Assembly: GCA_023362775.1 (NCBI GenBank)
Contig: JALMGJ010000002.1
Location: 109,361,981 to 109,425,980 of the forward strand
Length of the DNA stretch: 64,000 nucleotides
Source of the DNA: Charina bottae
Lineage: Eukaryota > Chordata > Lepidosauria > Squamata > Charinaidae
Direction: 5' to 3'
The position numbers and the translations under genes were made by a program. Below are positions 42,424-52,930 of the stretch, in pieces. Numbering within the stretch: the stretch's first letter is position 1; each line of letters opens with the position of its first letter. The notes below the pieces were generated by a model. The model was not told the origin of the DNA. It was given only the letters and a program-made list of their open reading frames with translations, and searched no databases.

Positions 42424-42954
42424 TCAGATCTGCCCGCAGTGATCACGGGTACAGCTGTTCAGTCGGCCATGTCCCCCACTGGAAGTCACTTCTGTGAGAT
42501 TCTTTAGCCAGTAGGTGTGGATCATGTCTGGCCCAGGTGCTGTCCAGCTCTTGACCCACTGTTGGATGTCTGCTACTGTAATGGTGACTGGGTCCTGTTC
42601 TGGGTGATTGCTGTGGTCTGCTCTCAGGCCCTGTAGCCACTTTGCACTGGTGTTATATGTCTTCTCTTTCTCCCATATGTTCTTCCAGTACTGTTCAGTT
42701 TTTGCTATTGGTGGCTGTGCTGTTACTGTGTTGTTGCTCTGCAGTTGCTCAGCATCCAACACCTTGGATGGTTCTTTGTTGAACAGGGCATTTATCTTCT
42801 TGGCCTCTGCTTCTCTAGTGTATCTCCTTAGCCTGGTAGCCACTGCTGTGAGCCTTTGTTTAGGGGTCTCTAGGGCTTCAGATGGAGTCAGGCCCTTGTA
42901 TTTTTTCAGTAGCCAAATCTTATCCTTAATCTCCACACCCTTCTGTAGTTCCAC
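42424..42954 (-). pseudogene. REL-type LINE pre-RT region, part 3
   Basis: 176 residues from a basic TRLRRYTREAEAKKINALF segment to SWTAPGPDMIHTYWLKNLTE, the entry to the RT domain. The last 20 residues are out of family sequence, which marks the deletion point of the RT. Confidence 0.7.
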
Positions 42955-42983
42955 CAGCTGGCTAACTTCGAGTTACCTTGATC

Positions 42984-43520
42984 TTAGCCTCCAACCTCAT
43001 TTTCCAGGGGGCTATGTACTGCTGTTCTTCTTGATGTGTAGCCAAGAATCTCCAGGATTACAGCAGCTGTAGCATATACCAAATCATTGGTTTGAGTTAT
43101 GGTGGTAGTAGGGATTGTTGTGAGGGCTGTATTGGTATCTTCTAGCATAATATCTGATGGTATTTCTCCACTGAGCCTTGGTAATTGGTCTTGAGTGTTG
43201 ACTGTAGCTAGTTTATCCATGATATTATTCCTCATATCAGCTGCTGTGTTCTGTAATGGAGGGGGTGGCAGTGACGTTCCAGCTTCAGGTATTGACTGCA
43301 CCTCCACTTGTTCTTCCAGGTCTTCTTGAGTCCAGGATGTACTGTGTAGTTTGTCCATCTCAAGTTGTGAGAGCAGCTTCCTCTTCACTATGTTGAAGCA
43401 TTGGGTAACTATCTGTTTCTCAGTTAATGTGCGTGTAGGTCTTCTGTCCATCCATAGTTCCCTCATACATTTCATATATCCCCTCTCATTAGGTCTACTG
43501 TTGTAGTAGCATTCCATCAA
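42984..43520 (-). pseudogene. REL-type LINE N-terminal region, part 2
   Basis: 178 residues from ECYYNSRPNERGYMKCMREL through LTEKQIVTQCFNIVKRKLL to a low-complexity T/P linker (PSDIMLEDTNTALTTIPTTT). The family residues CYYNS, RGY and QC.NI are visible. Frame is lost near 42,985 before the next segment. Confidence 0.65.
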
Positions 43521-43705
43521 TTCCAGATTTTCTTGTCTCTATGGTTTGTTCCAGTAGCCCACTTATCGTCAGATTGTCCTGGTTCCCCAACATCTGGTGC
43601 AGACCTTGTTAATCTGGGCAATGTCTGAGCTGGCATGACTCTCTTAGTTCGTGTCACTTTCTTATTCGAGGTAGGCAGGTGAAGCATGAGGGGGTGTTTG
43701 CCCAA
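43517..43705 (-). pseudogene. REL-type LINE N-terminus, part 1
   Basis: 62 residues, beginning MGKHPLMLHLPTSNKKVTRT and including PAQTLPRLTRSAPDVGEPGQ. It is basic and proline-rich, as expected before the conserved CYYNS region, and is followed after a frameshift by the 42,984-43,520 frame. No enzymatic motif. Confidence 0.55.
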
Positions 43706-43775
43706 GGACCCCTACTGGTAAGGTAAATCCCATGTCAAAAGGCAGTGCTCTAACTACTATGCTATCCAGCCACTA
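43680..43775 (-). mobile_element. tRNA-like head beside the LINE
   Basis: On the minus strand GTGGCTGGATAGCATAGTAG and TTAGAGCACTGCC resemble a Pol III A-box region, followed by GGGGTCCTTGGGCAAACACC, a motif seen in V-type SINEs. It adjoins the LINE 5' end in the same orientation. Either a SINE lies next to it or the LINE carries a tRNA-like 5' region. Confidence 0.5.
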
Positions 43776-43815
43776 CCTATATAATATACGTACATATACA
43801 TATACATATATTATA

Positions 43816-44137
43816 AAAGGTAAAGGTAAAGGTTTTCCCCTGCACAGTCGTGTCTGACGCTAGGGGGTGGTGCTCATCTCCGTTTCTTAGCCTAAGAGCC
43901 AGTGCTGTCCGAAGACGCTTCCAAGTCATGTGGCCAGCATGATGCGCATGGAACACTGTTACCATCCACCGAAGTGGTACCTATTTATCTACTTGCATTT
44001 GCATGCTTTCAAATTGCTAGGTTGGCAAGAGCTTGGGCGGGTGTGGGAGCTCACTCCATCATGCGGCGCTCAGGTCTTGAACCGCCGACCTTCTGATCGA
44101 CAAGCCTGGCGTCTTAACCACTGAGCCATCATGCCCC
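43816..44137 (-). mobile_element. tRNA-derived SINE (family C)
   Basis: On the minus strand: A-box TGGCTCAGTGG, B-box GGTTCAAGACC and 3' end AAAGGTAAAGG, with the body TCGGTGGATGGTAACAGTG (reversed). The target duplication is ATACATATATTATA at 43,802-43,815 and 44,138-44,151. Confidence 0.93.
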
Positions 44138-44208
44138 ATACATATATTATACATATATTATACATATATTATACATATACAGTATTATACATATATCATA
44201 TCATATAC

Positions 44209-44209
44209 T

Positions 44210-44286
<77 letters not shown>
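44209..44286. repeat. (TG)n(TA)n microsatellite
   Basis: TG dinucleotides 44,209-44,250 (one T substitution), then TA dinucleotides to 44,286. Flanked by TATACATATAT-type repeats. Confidence 0.95.
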
Positions 44287-44291
<5 letters not shown>

Positions 44292-44299
44292 CATATATT

Positions 44300-45780
44300 A
44301 TACATATATAATAAACCTAAACAGAAACAAAAGGAAACAAAGCAATAATAAAAATAGATGAATGGAATATTTTGAACACTCTTATTAATCTTCTGTACTT
44401 TATTGAAAAATTAAAATTAAATATTTAGTGCAAGAGAATGTTTAATGGAGAGTTGTATAAAAATATCCACCAATTAAAATATCTGGGCAGGAGAGGAGTT
44501 AAAATTAACTTCAGTGGTTTTGCTCAGACTGCAATATCAGTAGTAATGGGGAATATGTTTAGTAGAAATCTCAAAGACCCTTGGTATCCTTGTTGACTAC
44601 AACAGTAGTTAAACCGAGAAAGGAGATTTACTGAGACTGTGTGACAGGGGCACCCATCTTTACTTTTTGGATCCCCTTCCCATGGATGATTGTGTAGCAT
44701 CACTGTTCAGATTGGGTCACAAATAGGATAACTGAGAAGAGCTCTACAAAGCCAATTCTCCGTGGAATCCAGATTCAATCATCAGTGCAAGTACAATGTT
44801 CATTCAGCTGAACCATCATGATGCAGAAGAACTTCTCCCATATTTTTTCAGTTCCCAGATGAATAGCCCCTTGGGTTTCGGTGCTCTGAAAGAGGTTGCT
44901 TTTCCTCTGCACTTTTCTTTTCTCTCTTATACAAACAATGCCTCTGAAGGCACAAGCAGGCGTGAGTGTGGAATCGAAGACTGGTTCAGAGGATATCCTT
45001 CCCTTCCTACCTCTGCTGAGCTCACAAAAGAAAGGCATACAGTCCGCGACCCCAGGGTCACCCATGAAAACAACTTTTTCCCCCATGATAATGAATTTCT
45101 ATGAGAGAAGGATAAGATTTGGATGCATCTCAGCTGTGGCTCAGAAATCAAAATACCGTCTGTATCTGGCTTCCCCAGGTGGATGCTTTTCAGGTGGCCA
45201 ATAGTTTTGAGAAGAAATGTGTGTGTATTGGGTTGGAGGGGAATGGGACAGTGTGAGATATAATATAGCAGATGAAAAAACAGACACAAGGCAATGTTTG
45301 GATATCATGCTGTTAACTTTCTCCTTCTCCATATTTTTATGAGTTTATTTCTGCAGGAAGATAAGATGTATTGATAGAACACATGACTAAGTTATTCTGT
45401 TCTTTTGTATAGCATTAAAATATTTCACTGTCAACTAGAAGTTACACTTATCTCAGGGTAAAAAACAGTGGGACTGCTGTAATGGGATTAGCTAATGTTA
45501 CTGCAACTCTATGTGCCACTGGCAAGCAACAATGTGTCTTCTGTGGTTTTGGACTACAGTTGCTACTGAACATGGTAGGAAGTTGAAGGCACCAGGTTCC
45601 TTATCCCTGCTATATGTAATTGCCTGGAAGTTTACCCCATTAAACAGAGAAGCTTGTTTCTTACTAAAAAAACACACACACACACCCCCGTGTAATGCAA
45701 GGAACTCAGTATAACTGAATTGTAGTCTGATATGTTGTATTCCTAAATATAAACCTTTTAAATTAGTGTAGTAAAATTGA
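44300..45780. other. Unassigned 1.5 kb
   Basis: No gene or known repeat was recognised. Overlapping short frames at 44,775-45,332 on both strands show no family motifs. Confidence 0.5.
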
Positions 45781-45803
45781 AATAATAATAATAATAATAA
45801 TAA

Positions 45804-45854
<51 letters not shown>
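45781..45854. repeat. (AAT)n microsatellite
   Basis: About 24 trinucleotide units with one interruption near 45,804. Confidence 0.97.
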
Positions 45855-46170
45855 CCCATGTGAGCTAAAGGAAGGTAATAACATCCAATAGAGCCCAACC
45901 AGTCATTTGCTCATATTATAGGACCACCTCCCCCTTCACTCAACCCCCCTGCCTCAAACTGGCTTGGTGGAGGGTCTTCCAGTGTGACAGAGCTGATTTT
46001 GAGGGACTGAACACTAGCAGGTTGAAAATAGCCCACTTACATTGGTCCATGAAACAGATTAATTGAATTTCATTCCTCATATTGGAAGCTAGCAAATATC
46101 TCTTTCTCTTTTTTACAATTTCTGTTGAAAAACAGAAAGTTTTTCATGGAAAACATGGAAAGTTTTCTTC
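45855..46170. other. Unassigned stretch
   Basis: No gene or known repeat was recognised. Confidence 0.5.
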
Positions 46171-46222
46171 CATCCATCCATCCATCCATCCATCCATCCA
46201 TCCATCCATCCATCCATCCATC

Positions 46223-46265
<43 letters not shown>

Positions 46266-46299
46266 TTCTGTCTGTCTATCTGTCTATCTATCTCTCATA

Positions 46300-46369
<70 letters not shown>

Positions 46370-46394
46370 ATATATCTATTCTCTCTATTCTCTC

Positions 46395-46425
<31 letters not shown>
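46171..46425. repeat. Compound microsatellite, 255 bp
   Basis: Consecutive blocks: (CCAT)n to 46,221, (CTGT)n to about 46,276, mixed CTAT/CTGT, (CT)n 46,300-46,326, (CTAT)n to about 46,370, TCTCTAT units, then (CT)n to 46,425. The frames reading SIHPSIHP and LSVCLSVC are artefacts of it. Confidence 0.97.
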
Positions 46426-46429
<4 letters not shown>

Positions 46430-46727
46430 AACATAGGCTACATTTGAAAGCAGAGATACCATTCATACTTTGCAAAGGCATAGGAGAAGCCACTTCTACA
46501 GTATACTGAAATTCAGGTAAGTCATGTCCCAAGCAAAGCGACAGACGTAAGTAAGCTTTTGCAACCACTGTTGGTGGATGTATTGATTTTGTGTGATGTT
46601 TAAACACTTCCACCCACCCATGTTAGCCTTTGTAAAACTGTGGATATTGTTTGAAGGGAGGAGCCATAGAAATATTCACCAAATAATATCAGTATTGCTT
46701 TGAACTTTCTATTTAAGTGAAGTTCAA
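46426..46727. other. Unassigned stretch
   Basis: No gene or known repeat was recognised. Confidence 0.5.
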
Positions 46728-46945
46728 AGATGGCAGCACCTGGTTGATTTTGGAAGCTATGCAGGGTCCAGCCTGGTTACTATTCAGATGGGAGAGCACC
46801 TGCAAAGTTCAAAGTTCTTGGCCAGACTGAGAAGTTGAAAAAAAGATCCTAGATGAAGGCTGTGGCAAACCACTTCCATAATACTGCCAAGAAAACAGCA
46901 TGGATGCAGACACCAGGAGTTGAACTTGACTCCATGACATCATTA
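46728..46945 (+). mobile_element. 5S rRNA-derived SINE
   Basis: TTTGGAAGCTATGCAGGGTC and GCCTGGTTACTATTCAGATG match the 3' half of 5S rRNA (internal Pol III promoter region), followed by GGGAGAGCACC and the body GGCAAACCACTTCCATAATA and AGACACCAGGAGTTGAAC. It lacks the 5' half of 5S. Confidence 0.85.
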
Positions 46946-47289
46946 TCTTTATGTAAGCCAGAAGGAAATAATAGGTTAAATGTTAGTTTTAATGTATGCT
47001 ATTTTATACTATTCTTACTTCAATATTATGGTGAACTGGAATTGGAAAGAAAAAAACCTGAATTTGAATGAAAATTGTCATTCCAAGTCTGAACACCTTA
47101 CATTCTGCAGATCTGGTTACCTCAGTAAAGCTTTGTTTACAGTAATTAATTTCTCACTGATTGAAATTGAAAATCTTATTTTCTTCTTTCTGATTGACTC
47201 TTCCAAACTGATTTTCCATCCGGGAATGAGAATTCAGTTTTACTTTATTTTAAGTTACTAAATCCCCGAGTTAGAAGATATTTCCAATT

Positions 47290-47562
47290 TACAAGATCCT
47301 CTAATACTAGAAGATAGCATTAGATCAGCACTCTGGTCCTTACTAAGTCAGAAGGCTACAGGAATTGATGGAATATCTGCAAAAATAGGGCAAGCAACAG
47401 AAGAAGAATCAATAAAGGTTCTAACCAAACTATGAAAGCAAATCTGGAGAATGACACACTGGCCAACAGCTTGGAATTGGTCAGTCTACATATCAATACC
47501 AAAGAAAGGAAGTTTAACAGAATGTGCAAACTAGTACACAGTATCCTAGCTGTTGGTTATCA
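47290..47562 (+). mobile_element. RTE-clade LINE fragment, part 1
   Basis: Translation gives RSALWSLLSQKATGIDGISAK, then PTAWNWSVYISIPKKGSLTE, the RTE pattern KAxGIDGIPAE...W...IPIPKKG. It is diverged from BovB (at 62,390-62,590). It is interrupted at about 47,563 by an L2 3' end, and its later part is at 49,930. Confidence 0.75.
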
Positions 47563-47788
47563 CCTATAAAGCTCATGGCATAGACCTTGGCTACTTGAGG
47601 GACTGCCTGTCTCCATATGTTTCTGCCTGCCCATTAAGGTCAGTTAGAGTTAGAGTTAGCTCCAGGTCCTGTTGATTAAACAGTGTCACCTTGCGGGACC
47701 CACAAAGCATACCTTCTAGAGATGATGGCTTCTGCCCTATAGATTGATATCCTTTGGGGGAGATGGGGCGGTGATATAAATTGAAAAA

Positions 47789-47823
<35 letters not shown>

Positions 47824-47826
47824 ATA
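47563..47826 (+). mobile_element. L2 3' end with (AAAT)n tail
   Basis: CTATAAAGCTCATGGCATAG and TACTTGAGGGACTGCCTGTC give the L2 YKALHGI...YLRDCL segment, and GGGGAGATGGGGCGGTGATA is the 3' terminal motif. An AAAT tail follows to 47,825. It is inserted in the RTE fragment. Confidence 0.8.
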
Positions 47827-48268
47827 TCCACATGTAGACCTGCTCCACCCTTTTGGATTTCCACAAATTGTTAAAACCTGATTGTTCTCCTAGGCCTTGG
47901 ATAACAATGGTGGTTAAACCCCTTTGGTTTTCAGTACTGTCTTCCAGTCAGCTGTACAGGTAGTCCTTGCTTAATGATGGTAATTGGGACTGGAATTTCC
48001 ATCACGAAGCAATGTGGTTGTAAAGTGTGATGTCACATAACCACATTGCTTAGCGACAGCAATCCTGGCAGTCCCCATTGCCATAGTTAAGGAAGGATCA
48101 TGGGTCGTTAAGCAAGGACTTCCTCAAGACTTCCTGCCAGCTTCCAACAATTAAATTCAGTGGGGAAGCTGGCAGGAAGTTGTAAATCTTGGGTGGCTCG
48201 CAAGCAGGCTTGTTGGCGGACAAGTGGCTGTTGCCTGGTATGAGTGCGGATGGGCTGGGGGTGGCTGC

Positions 48269-49206
48269 TTCCTGGTGTGGTTTTAAAGATCTTTATTTAT
48301 AAGTCACAGAAAGCAGCCCAATTTACGCTAGGAGACGGTCCACACGTGGCAGGGTTCTGGAATAGGTCCGTTGTGGAAGGCAGACAAGGCATGGGATCGG
48401 AGTGAGGCTCAGAGGCAGGAACTTGTTTGACCATAGGACAAGGCCGGAAATCTTCCCTCAAAAGATCACAGAAGGCAGCCCAATTTACGCTGGGACTCGG
48501 TTCACACGTGGCCAGGTTCTGGGACAGGTCCTCTGCAGAAGGCGTTGGATCAAAGCAAAGTTCAGCAATGGGAACTTGCAGGGCAGCCGGACAAGGTGGA
48601 AGGGTAGGAAGACTCACCGAGGCGGAGAGGAGGCTACGCTGGAGATCCTCAGAAACCCCAGTGGCAGAAAACGGCTTCAGTTCAGGCTGGCGCCACCAGA
48701 AATGACTGGAGATCGGGGACCTGGATGGCGGCAGTGGGACGATGCTCAGATGCAGGAGGCAAGGCTCTGGTGGAAACGGACTCGGGGACTTGGTATGAGG
48801 CAGCAGCAGGGTCCGGCACGGAAGTGGTTTCTTGGTCAACACTAGGCTCGGGTCTGGGGGTGCACGTGGCAGCAGAGTTGCGTCACACAAGGTACGTATG
48901 CGGCTGGTGCGAATGGTTGTCTCCAGTGACTGGCGCTGGCTGTGCTCGCCTTTTTATCCTTTGAATTTCGCGCCGTTCACGTGCGGGAGCCAATTGGACC
49001 TTGCACTGCTCGACCCACCTTTCCACCTTCTCTGCTGTGCTCTGATAGGCGGAGGTGCTTCTTCTGGGCGACCTCCAATTGGTGGCTCCGGCTCGGATTT
49101 GGATCTCACACCATCCCAGCTTCTTCCTGCTTCCTCCACTATCGGCCCATCTTCCTCTGACTTGGAATCCAGTGCGGCAGCAGGAACCGACTCACTCCTG
49201 ACAACA
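48269..49206 (-). mobile_element. Solo LTR inside the DNA element
   Basis: On the minus strand it begins TGTTGTCAGGAG, has an acidic-reading GC-rich U3 with CCAAT motifs, a TATA-like GGATAAAAAGG (48,951-48,958 core) and a poly(A) signal AATAAA (48,292-48,297) near the end. GGTGGCTGC flanks it at 48,260-48,268 and 49,207-49,215. Nine bases is longer than usual for LTR elements, so the true ends may lie a few bases inside. The transcribed part contains a 162-bp tandem duplication (units starting at 48,304 and 48,466), read as repeated NWAAFCDL in the 48,297-48,890 frame. Confidence 0.65.
48951..48958 (-). promoter_or_regulatory. TATA-like box of LTR
   Basis: GATAAAAA on the minus strand, about 250 bases after the LTR start and 650 bases before the poly(A) signal. 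Confidence 0.5.
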
Positions 49207-49929
49207 GGTGGCTGCCGCAGTGCTGTGTGAGTGTGGCCAGGCAGGCAGGCTTGCGCTATGGAGTGCAGGCGGGTGTTGTAATGGTATGTAGGAATGATCT
49301 TGGGAGACAGGGCAATGAGATGCAGCCAAGGGAGTGGTCAGATAAAAGGCAGCTTAGCCTGCAACAAGAATGTGGATGGGGCATAAGGCTCAGAAGAGAC
49401 CTTCCCTAGTTTTATGGGCTGTAAAGGGGACTGGGGGAGAGAAGTACTTTCAGAATTGCAAGATCCTGTTAATGTAACCTTACAATAAAGTAGAAGTAGC
49501 TTATCTGGTTGTGTTTCCTGTCTGGTCTACCTGTCTGTAGTGGGCTCCTCGGGAGAAAAAACGGTGTGGGAGTGACTTGTGACCTTCCCTGCTGGCTTCC
49601 CCATTGACATTGCTTGTGGGAAGCTGTCAGGGAAGGTCACAAATGGCGATCATGTGGCCATGGGCTACTGTAATGGATCACAATCACATGACCACAGGGG
49701 TGCTGGGATGGCCAGAACTTCAAGGACTGGTTGTAAGTATCACTCATTCAGCGCTGGCGTAACTTCAAATGGATGACTATCTGTATTCTTTTTCTTTGAT
49801 ATACTGTGTTGTTTTCTTTTAATTTTTTTAATTGTAAGTCTCCCAGACTTCTAACTGTAGAGTCGAGCAGATTCAAAATTGAAATAATAAATAAATGGTA
49901 TATGTCTATCTGTCTGTCTATCTAACTAT

Positions 49930-50520
49930 TTGAAGGCTGGGTAGGACTGAAAGAAGTTGAGCATGATCTTCAAACTGGAGGAAGAAACATCAATAACCTG
50001 CACTATGTTAATGACACTATTCTGATAGCTGAAAATGCAAATAGTCTGGAAACTGGAGATGAAAGTCAAGGATCAGTGAAAAAAATGGGACTAATATTAA
50101 ATACAAAGAAGTCCAAACTAATGACAACAGGTACAGCAACCAGCCATAGAGTTGAAGATAAAGATATTGAAGCAATTGATATCTTCTTCTTTCAGGATTA
50201 ACTATCAACAATAAAGGAACCAGCAGTCAAGAAATATGCCACAGAGTAGCATTTAATAGTGTATCAATGAAGGCATATTCAAATGCTGTGACATGTCTAT
50301 ACCTACAAAGATAATAATAGTGCAGGCAATTGTTTTCCATTTGAAACTCTATGGATGCAAAAGTTGGACTGAAGAAACAGGATTGATGCTTTCGAATATT
50401 GGTGGTTGAGAAGACAATTGGATATCATGAATATCCAAGGAAACAAACCAATGGATCACTGAACAAATCAATACAGAGTTCTCACTTGTGGCAGAAATGA
50501 CTAGGCTCATTTTTTGCACA
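49930..50520 (+). mobile_element. RTE-clade LINE fragment, part 2
   Basis: Translation gives NINNLHYVNDTILIAENANS, the RTE motif C (YADD in BovB, here YVND), then LILNTKKSKLM and, at 50,340-50,400, LYGCKSWT-like sequence and RIDAFEYWWLRR. Together with 47,290-47,562 it is one interrupted plus-strand RTE element, older than BovB. It has several stops. Confidence 0.75.
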
Positions 50521-50590
50521 TATTATGCACAGACCCAGCTCCCTTGAGAAATCCCTAGGAGTAGATTAGGAGGTTAGTAGGTTAGGAGTA

Positions 50591-50936
50591 AGGAGTAAGG
50601 AGTAAGGGCGTGGTGGCTCAGCGGGTAAGACACCAGGCTTGTCGATTGGAAGATCACAAGTTCGGAGGTGCGAATCCCTAGCCCTGCGTGCGGAGTGAGC
50701 TCCCGCGCTCGCCCCAGCTCTTGCCAACCTAGCAATTCGAAAGCATGCAAATGCAAGTAGATGAATAGGTACCACTTCAGTGGGTAGGTAACAGCGTTCC
50801 GCGTGTGTCATGCGGCCACATGACCATGGAAGCATCTTCGGACAACACTGGCTCTTCGGCTAACAAACAGAGATGAGCACCGGCCCCTAGAGTTGGACAC
50901 GACTGCACAAATGTGCGGGGGGAACCTTTACCTTTT
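50591..50936 (+). mobile_element. tRNA-derived SINE (family C)
   Basis: Head GGCGTGGTGGCTCAGCGGG with A-box, B-box-like GGTGCGAATCC, end GGGGGAACCTTTACC. The 13-base target duplication TAGGTTAGGAGTA is at 50,578-50,590 and 50,937-50,949. The left duplication is extended by tandem AGGAGTA copies. Closely similar to the SINE at 14,089. Confidence 0.95.
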
Positions 50937-50949
50937 TAGGTTAGGAGTA

Positions 50950-52167
50950 GATTTTCCAGGAGAAGGTCTGTCTATGTGGTCACTAATAGTTTGCACTGAC
51001 TTGATGGCACATGATCGATCAATCAATCAATCAATCAATCAATGAAAAATCCCTCAGAGAAGGCATGAAAAGTCTTTCATGGGTAGGAAAAAGATTCTTG
51101 CTATCTAGGACCCTCAAGCTTGCAAGACTCCCTCTTCCTCCTTTTTCCCTTTCTTTCCTCAGAAGAAGAAAAGACAGCTTATATCTTTCCCAAGGCAATA
51201 AAACAAAGATAGGTATAGCTTAGCACTGCTTATTCTAATTGGTTCACAAGTCAATTAGTCTAATCTCTGTATGTATTTTTCTTAAGGTTTTATCACAAAC
51301 CCATGAGCTCCTGAAGTTTTAATCTCAAATTTCTCTTCAAATTCTTCCCTTAAGAATATTCTCAAATCTACTTTTAGCTTTCCTCTCCCTTATGCATTTC
51401 AAACACTAGAGAATCTTTGGATTTGCTCTTCTCTTTTCTACAAGTCTCTCTTTCCCAAAAGTGGCCATCTATATTTACTTGATATGCTATGGGTACATTT
51501 TGTAATCATCCTTTAATTATATTCTTTCTCACTTGCAAATATTTTTATTCAGTCTTGATGCTTGATTCTAATTTCTTTGATCTAAACATTCCCATTTAAT
51601 TCCCCTAATGTGTGGTTTTAACTCACTTTAGTTCTTATTTAATAAACAGAACTTGCCAGTGATCTTTTTGGGTACTACTTCTTTCTTAAATGCCTGTTTC
51701 AACACAACAAGATTCCTCATATCTGTGTTCAGTCTACAGATAAGTGTTGCACATTTTGTAACTCTCTCTGCATACTTATACTCTCCCTTGGTTACACACA
51801 AAGAATTAATGCAATATAAAGACAGGACAAAAGAAAAAAAAAGATTATAAGTGCAGAAGAAATAAAATCACAAGATGGAAAATTGCATTTGCAAGCTGAA
51901 ATCAGTACAGCAGATTTCTGTGTTCTGTTTATAAACCTTTGTAGCAGGGACTTCTGTGCCTGCAATGTCAATCATAACATCGCGGCTTAGGATAACTTTA
52001 GTTTACTAGCTAGGACACTCTATCTCTTGGACCAGCAATGTCTACCAAGGAGTGAAAGATGTGCATATCTTGAAAGACATTTTTTTAATGAACAGCAGTA
52101 GAAAAAAATGTAGTACAGAAATGCTAGAATTAGAGGAATAATGAACTTCCCTCTATACAAACTGGGG
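50950..52167. other. Unassigned, with (ATCA)n
   Basis: An (AATC)n run lies at 51,015-51,043. The remainder has no recognised gene or repeat. Confidence 0.5.
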
Positions 52168-52607
52168 AGCCAGTTTGGTCTAGTGGTTAAGGCACCAGGC
52201 TAGAAACCAGGAGACTGAGAGTTCTAGTCCCGCCTTAGGCAGGAAAGCTGGCTGGGTGACCTTGGGCCAGTCTCTCTCTCTCAGCCCTGGGAAGGAGCCA
52301 ATAGGAAACCAGGAGACTGAGAGTTCTAGTCCCGCCTTAGGCAGGAAAGCCAGCTGGGTGACCTTGGGCCAGTCAGTCTCTCAGCCCTAGGAAGGAGCCA
52401 ATGGCAAACTGGGAGACAGAGTTCTAGTCCCACCTGAGGCATGACAGCCGGCTGGGTGACCTTGGGCCAGTCTCTCTCTCTCAGCCCAACCCACCTCACA
52501 GGGTTGCTGTTGTGGGGAAAATACGAGGAGGAAGGAGTACTAGGTATGTTCGCCGCCTTGAGTTACAGTATTTATAAAAATAATAAAGGTGGGATGAAAA
52601 ATAATAA
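52168..52607 (+). mobile_element. Trimeric Sauria-type SINE
   Basis: One tRNA-like head (GCCAGTTTGGTCTAGTGGTT) is followed by three tandem copies of the B-box and core segment. Each has GAG(T)TCTAGTCCC at about 52,220, 52,320 and 52,418, and TGACCTTGGGCCAGTC at about 52,256, 52,359 and 52,457. A single normal 3' end (CCGCCTTGAGTTACAGTA, AATAAAGGTGGGATG) and a GGAA tail follow. The first two joints contain GGAAGGAGCCAAT, the long-body variant's sequence. Confidence 0.92.
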
Positions 52608-52844
52608 AGGAAGGAAGGAAGGAAGACAAAAAGATATTTGCAATCCTAATCCAACAACAGAATTTTAATTTTCTTCACAATACTGCCTTTTTTTAAAAAT
52701 AGCACATTCTCATTCTAAAGATTGAGACGGTCAAGAAAAGAAGGTGATTAGTTTATCTCTTCTTCTTCACACTATTTCAAACAAACATGCTGCAGTGTGA
52801 ACATTACAGACAAGAACAGGCAAAGGATCTAATTAGATTGCAGG

Positions 52845-52930
52845 ATGAAGCAACCTTCCTCAACCTTGTGCTTTCCTGATGCGTTAGGATTAAAAGTCCC
52901 AGAATTGTAAGACAACCGTCTTGGCATTCT
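52845..52930. mobile_element. Possible MITE fragment
   Basis: CAACCTTCCTCAACCTTGTG and AAAAGTCCCAGAATTGTAAG fit the amniote MITE motif seen at 39.0 and 59.2 kb. No terminal duplication is visible. Confidence 0.45.

Larger units (their letters stand above)
42200..43710 (-). mobile_element. LINE of restriction-like-endonuclease group, 5' part
   Basis: Three consecutive minus-strand frames give the N-terminal part of a polyprotein like the vertebrate R2/R4/Rex6-type elements that end in a restriction-like endonuclease. Recognised are ECYYNSRPNERGYMKCM, KRKLLSQLE, TEQYWKNIWEKEKTYNTSAK and VTITVADIQQWVKSWTAPGPDMIHTYWL. The RT domain and nuclease are absent: after TYWLKNLTEV it jumps at about 42,440 into a GC-rich segment (42,230-42,420) that may be the 3' UTR. 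Confidence 0.7.
47957..49783. mobile_element. Tigger-like DNA transposon remnant, interrupted
   Basis: It is bounded by TA (47,955-47,956 and 49,784-49,785). The ends CAGGTAGTCCTTGC and CAGATAGTCATCC (reversed) are imperfect inverted repeats. The inner sequences GGGACTGGAATTTCCATC and CGACAGCAATCCTGGCAGTC are familiar from a common squamate non-autonomous family of Tigger/pogo type. No transposase is seen. A solo LTR (48,269-49,206) is inserted in the middle. Confidence 0.65.

Noticed and set aside
43816..44137. A possible tRNA gene
   Set aside because: A- and B-boxes are present but there is no full cloverleaf, the body and tail are SINE, and a TSD flanks the unit.
44775..45332. Overlapping frames on both strands as a host exon
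   Set aside because: No recognisable domain, no convincing splice-site arrangement, and frames of similar length occur by chance in such DNA.
46082..46447. Frame rich in HPSI, SVCL and IYLS repeats
   Set aside because: It is the translation of a compound microsatellite.
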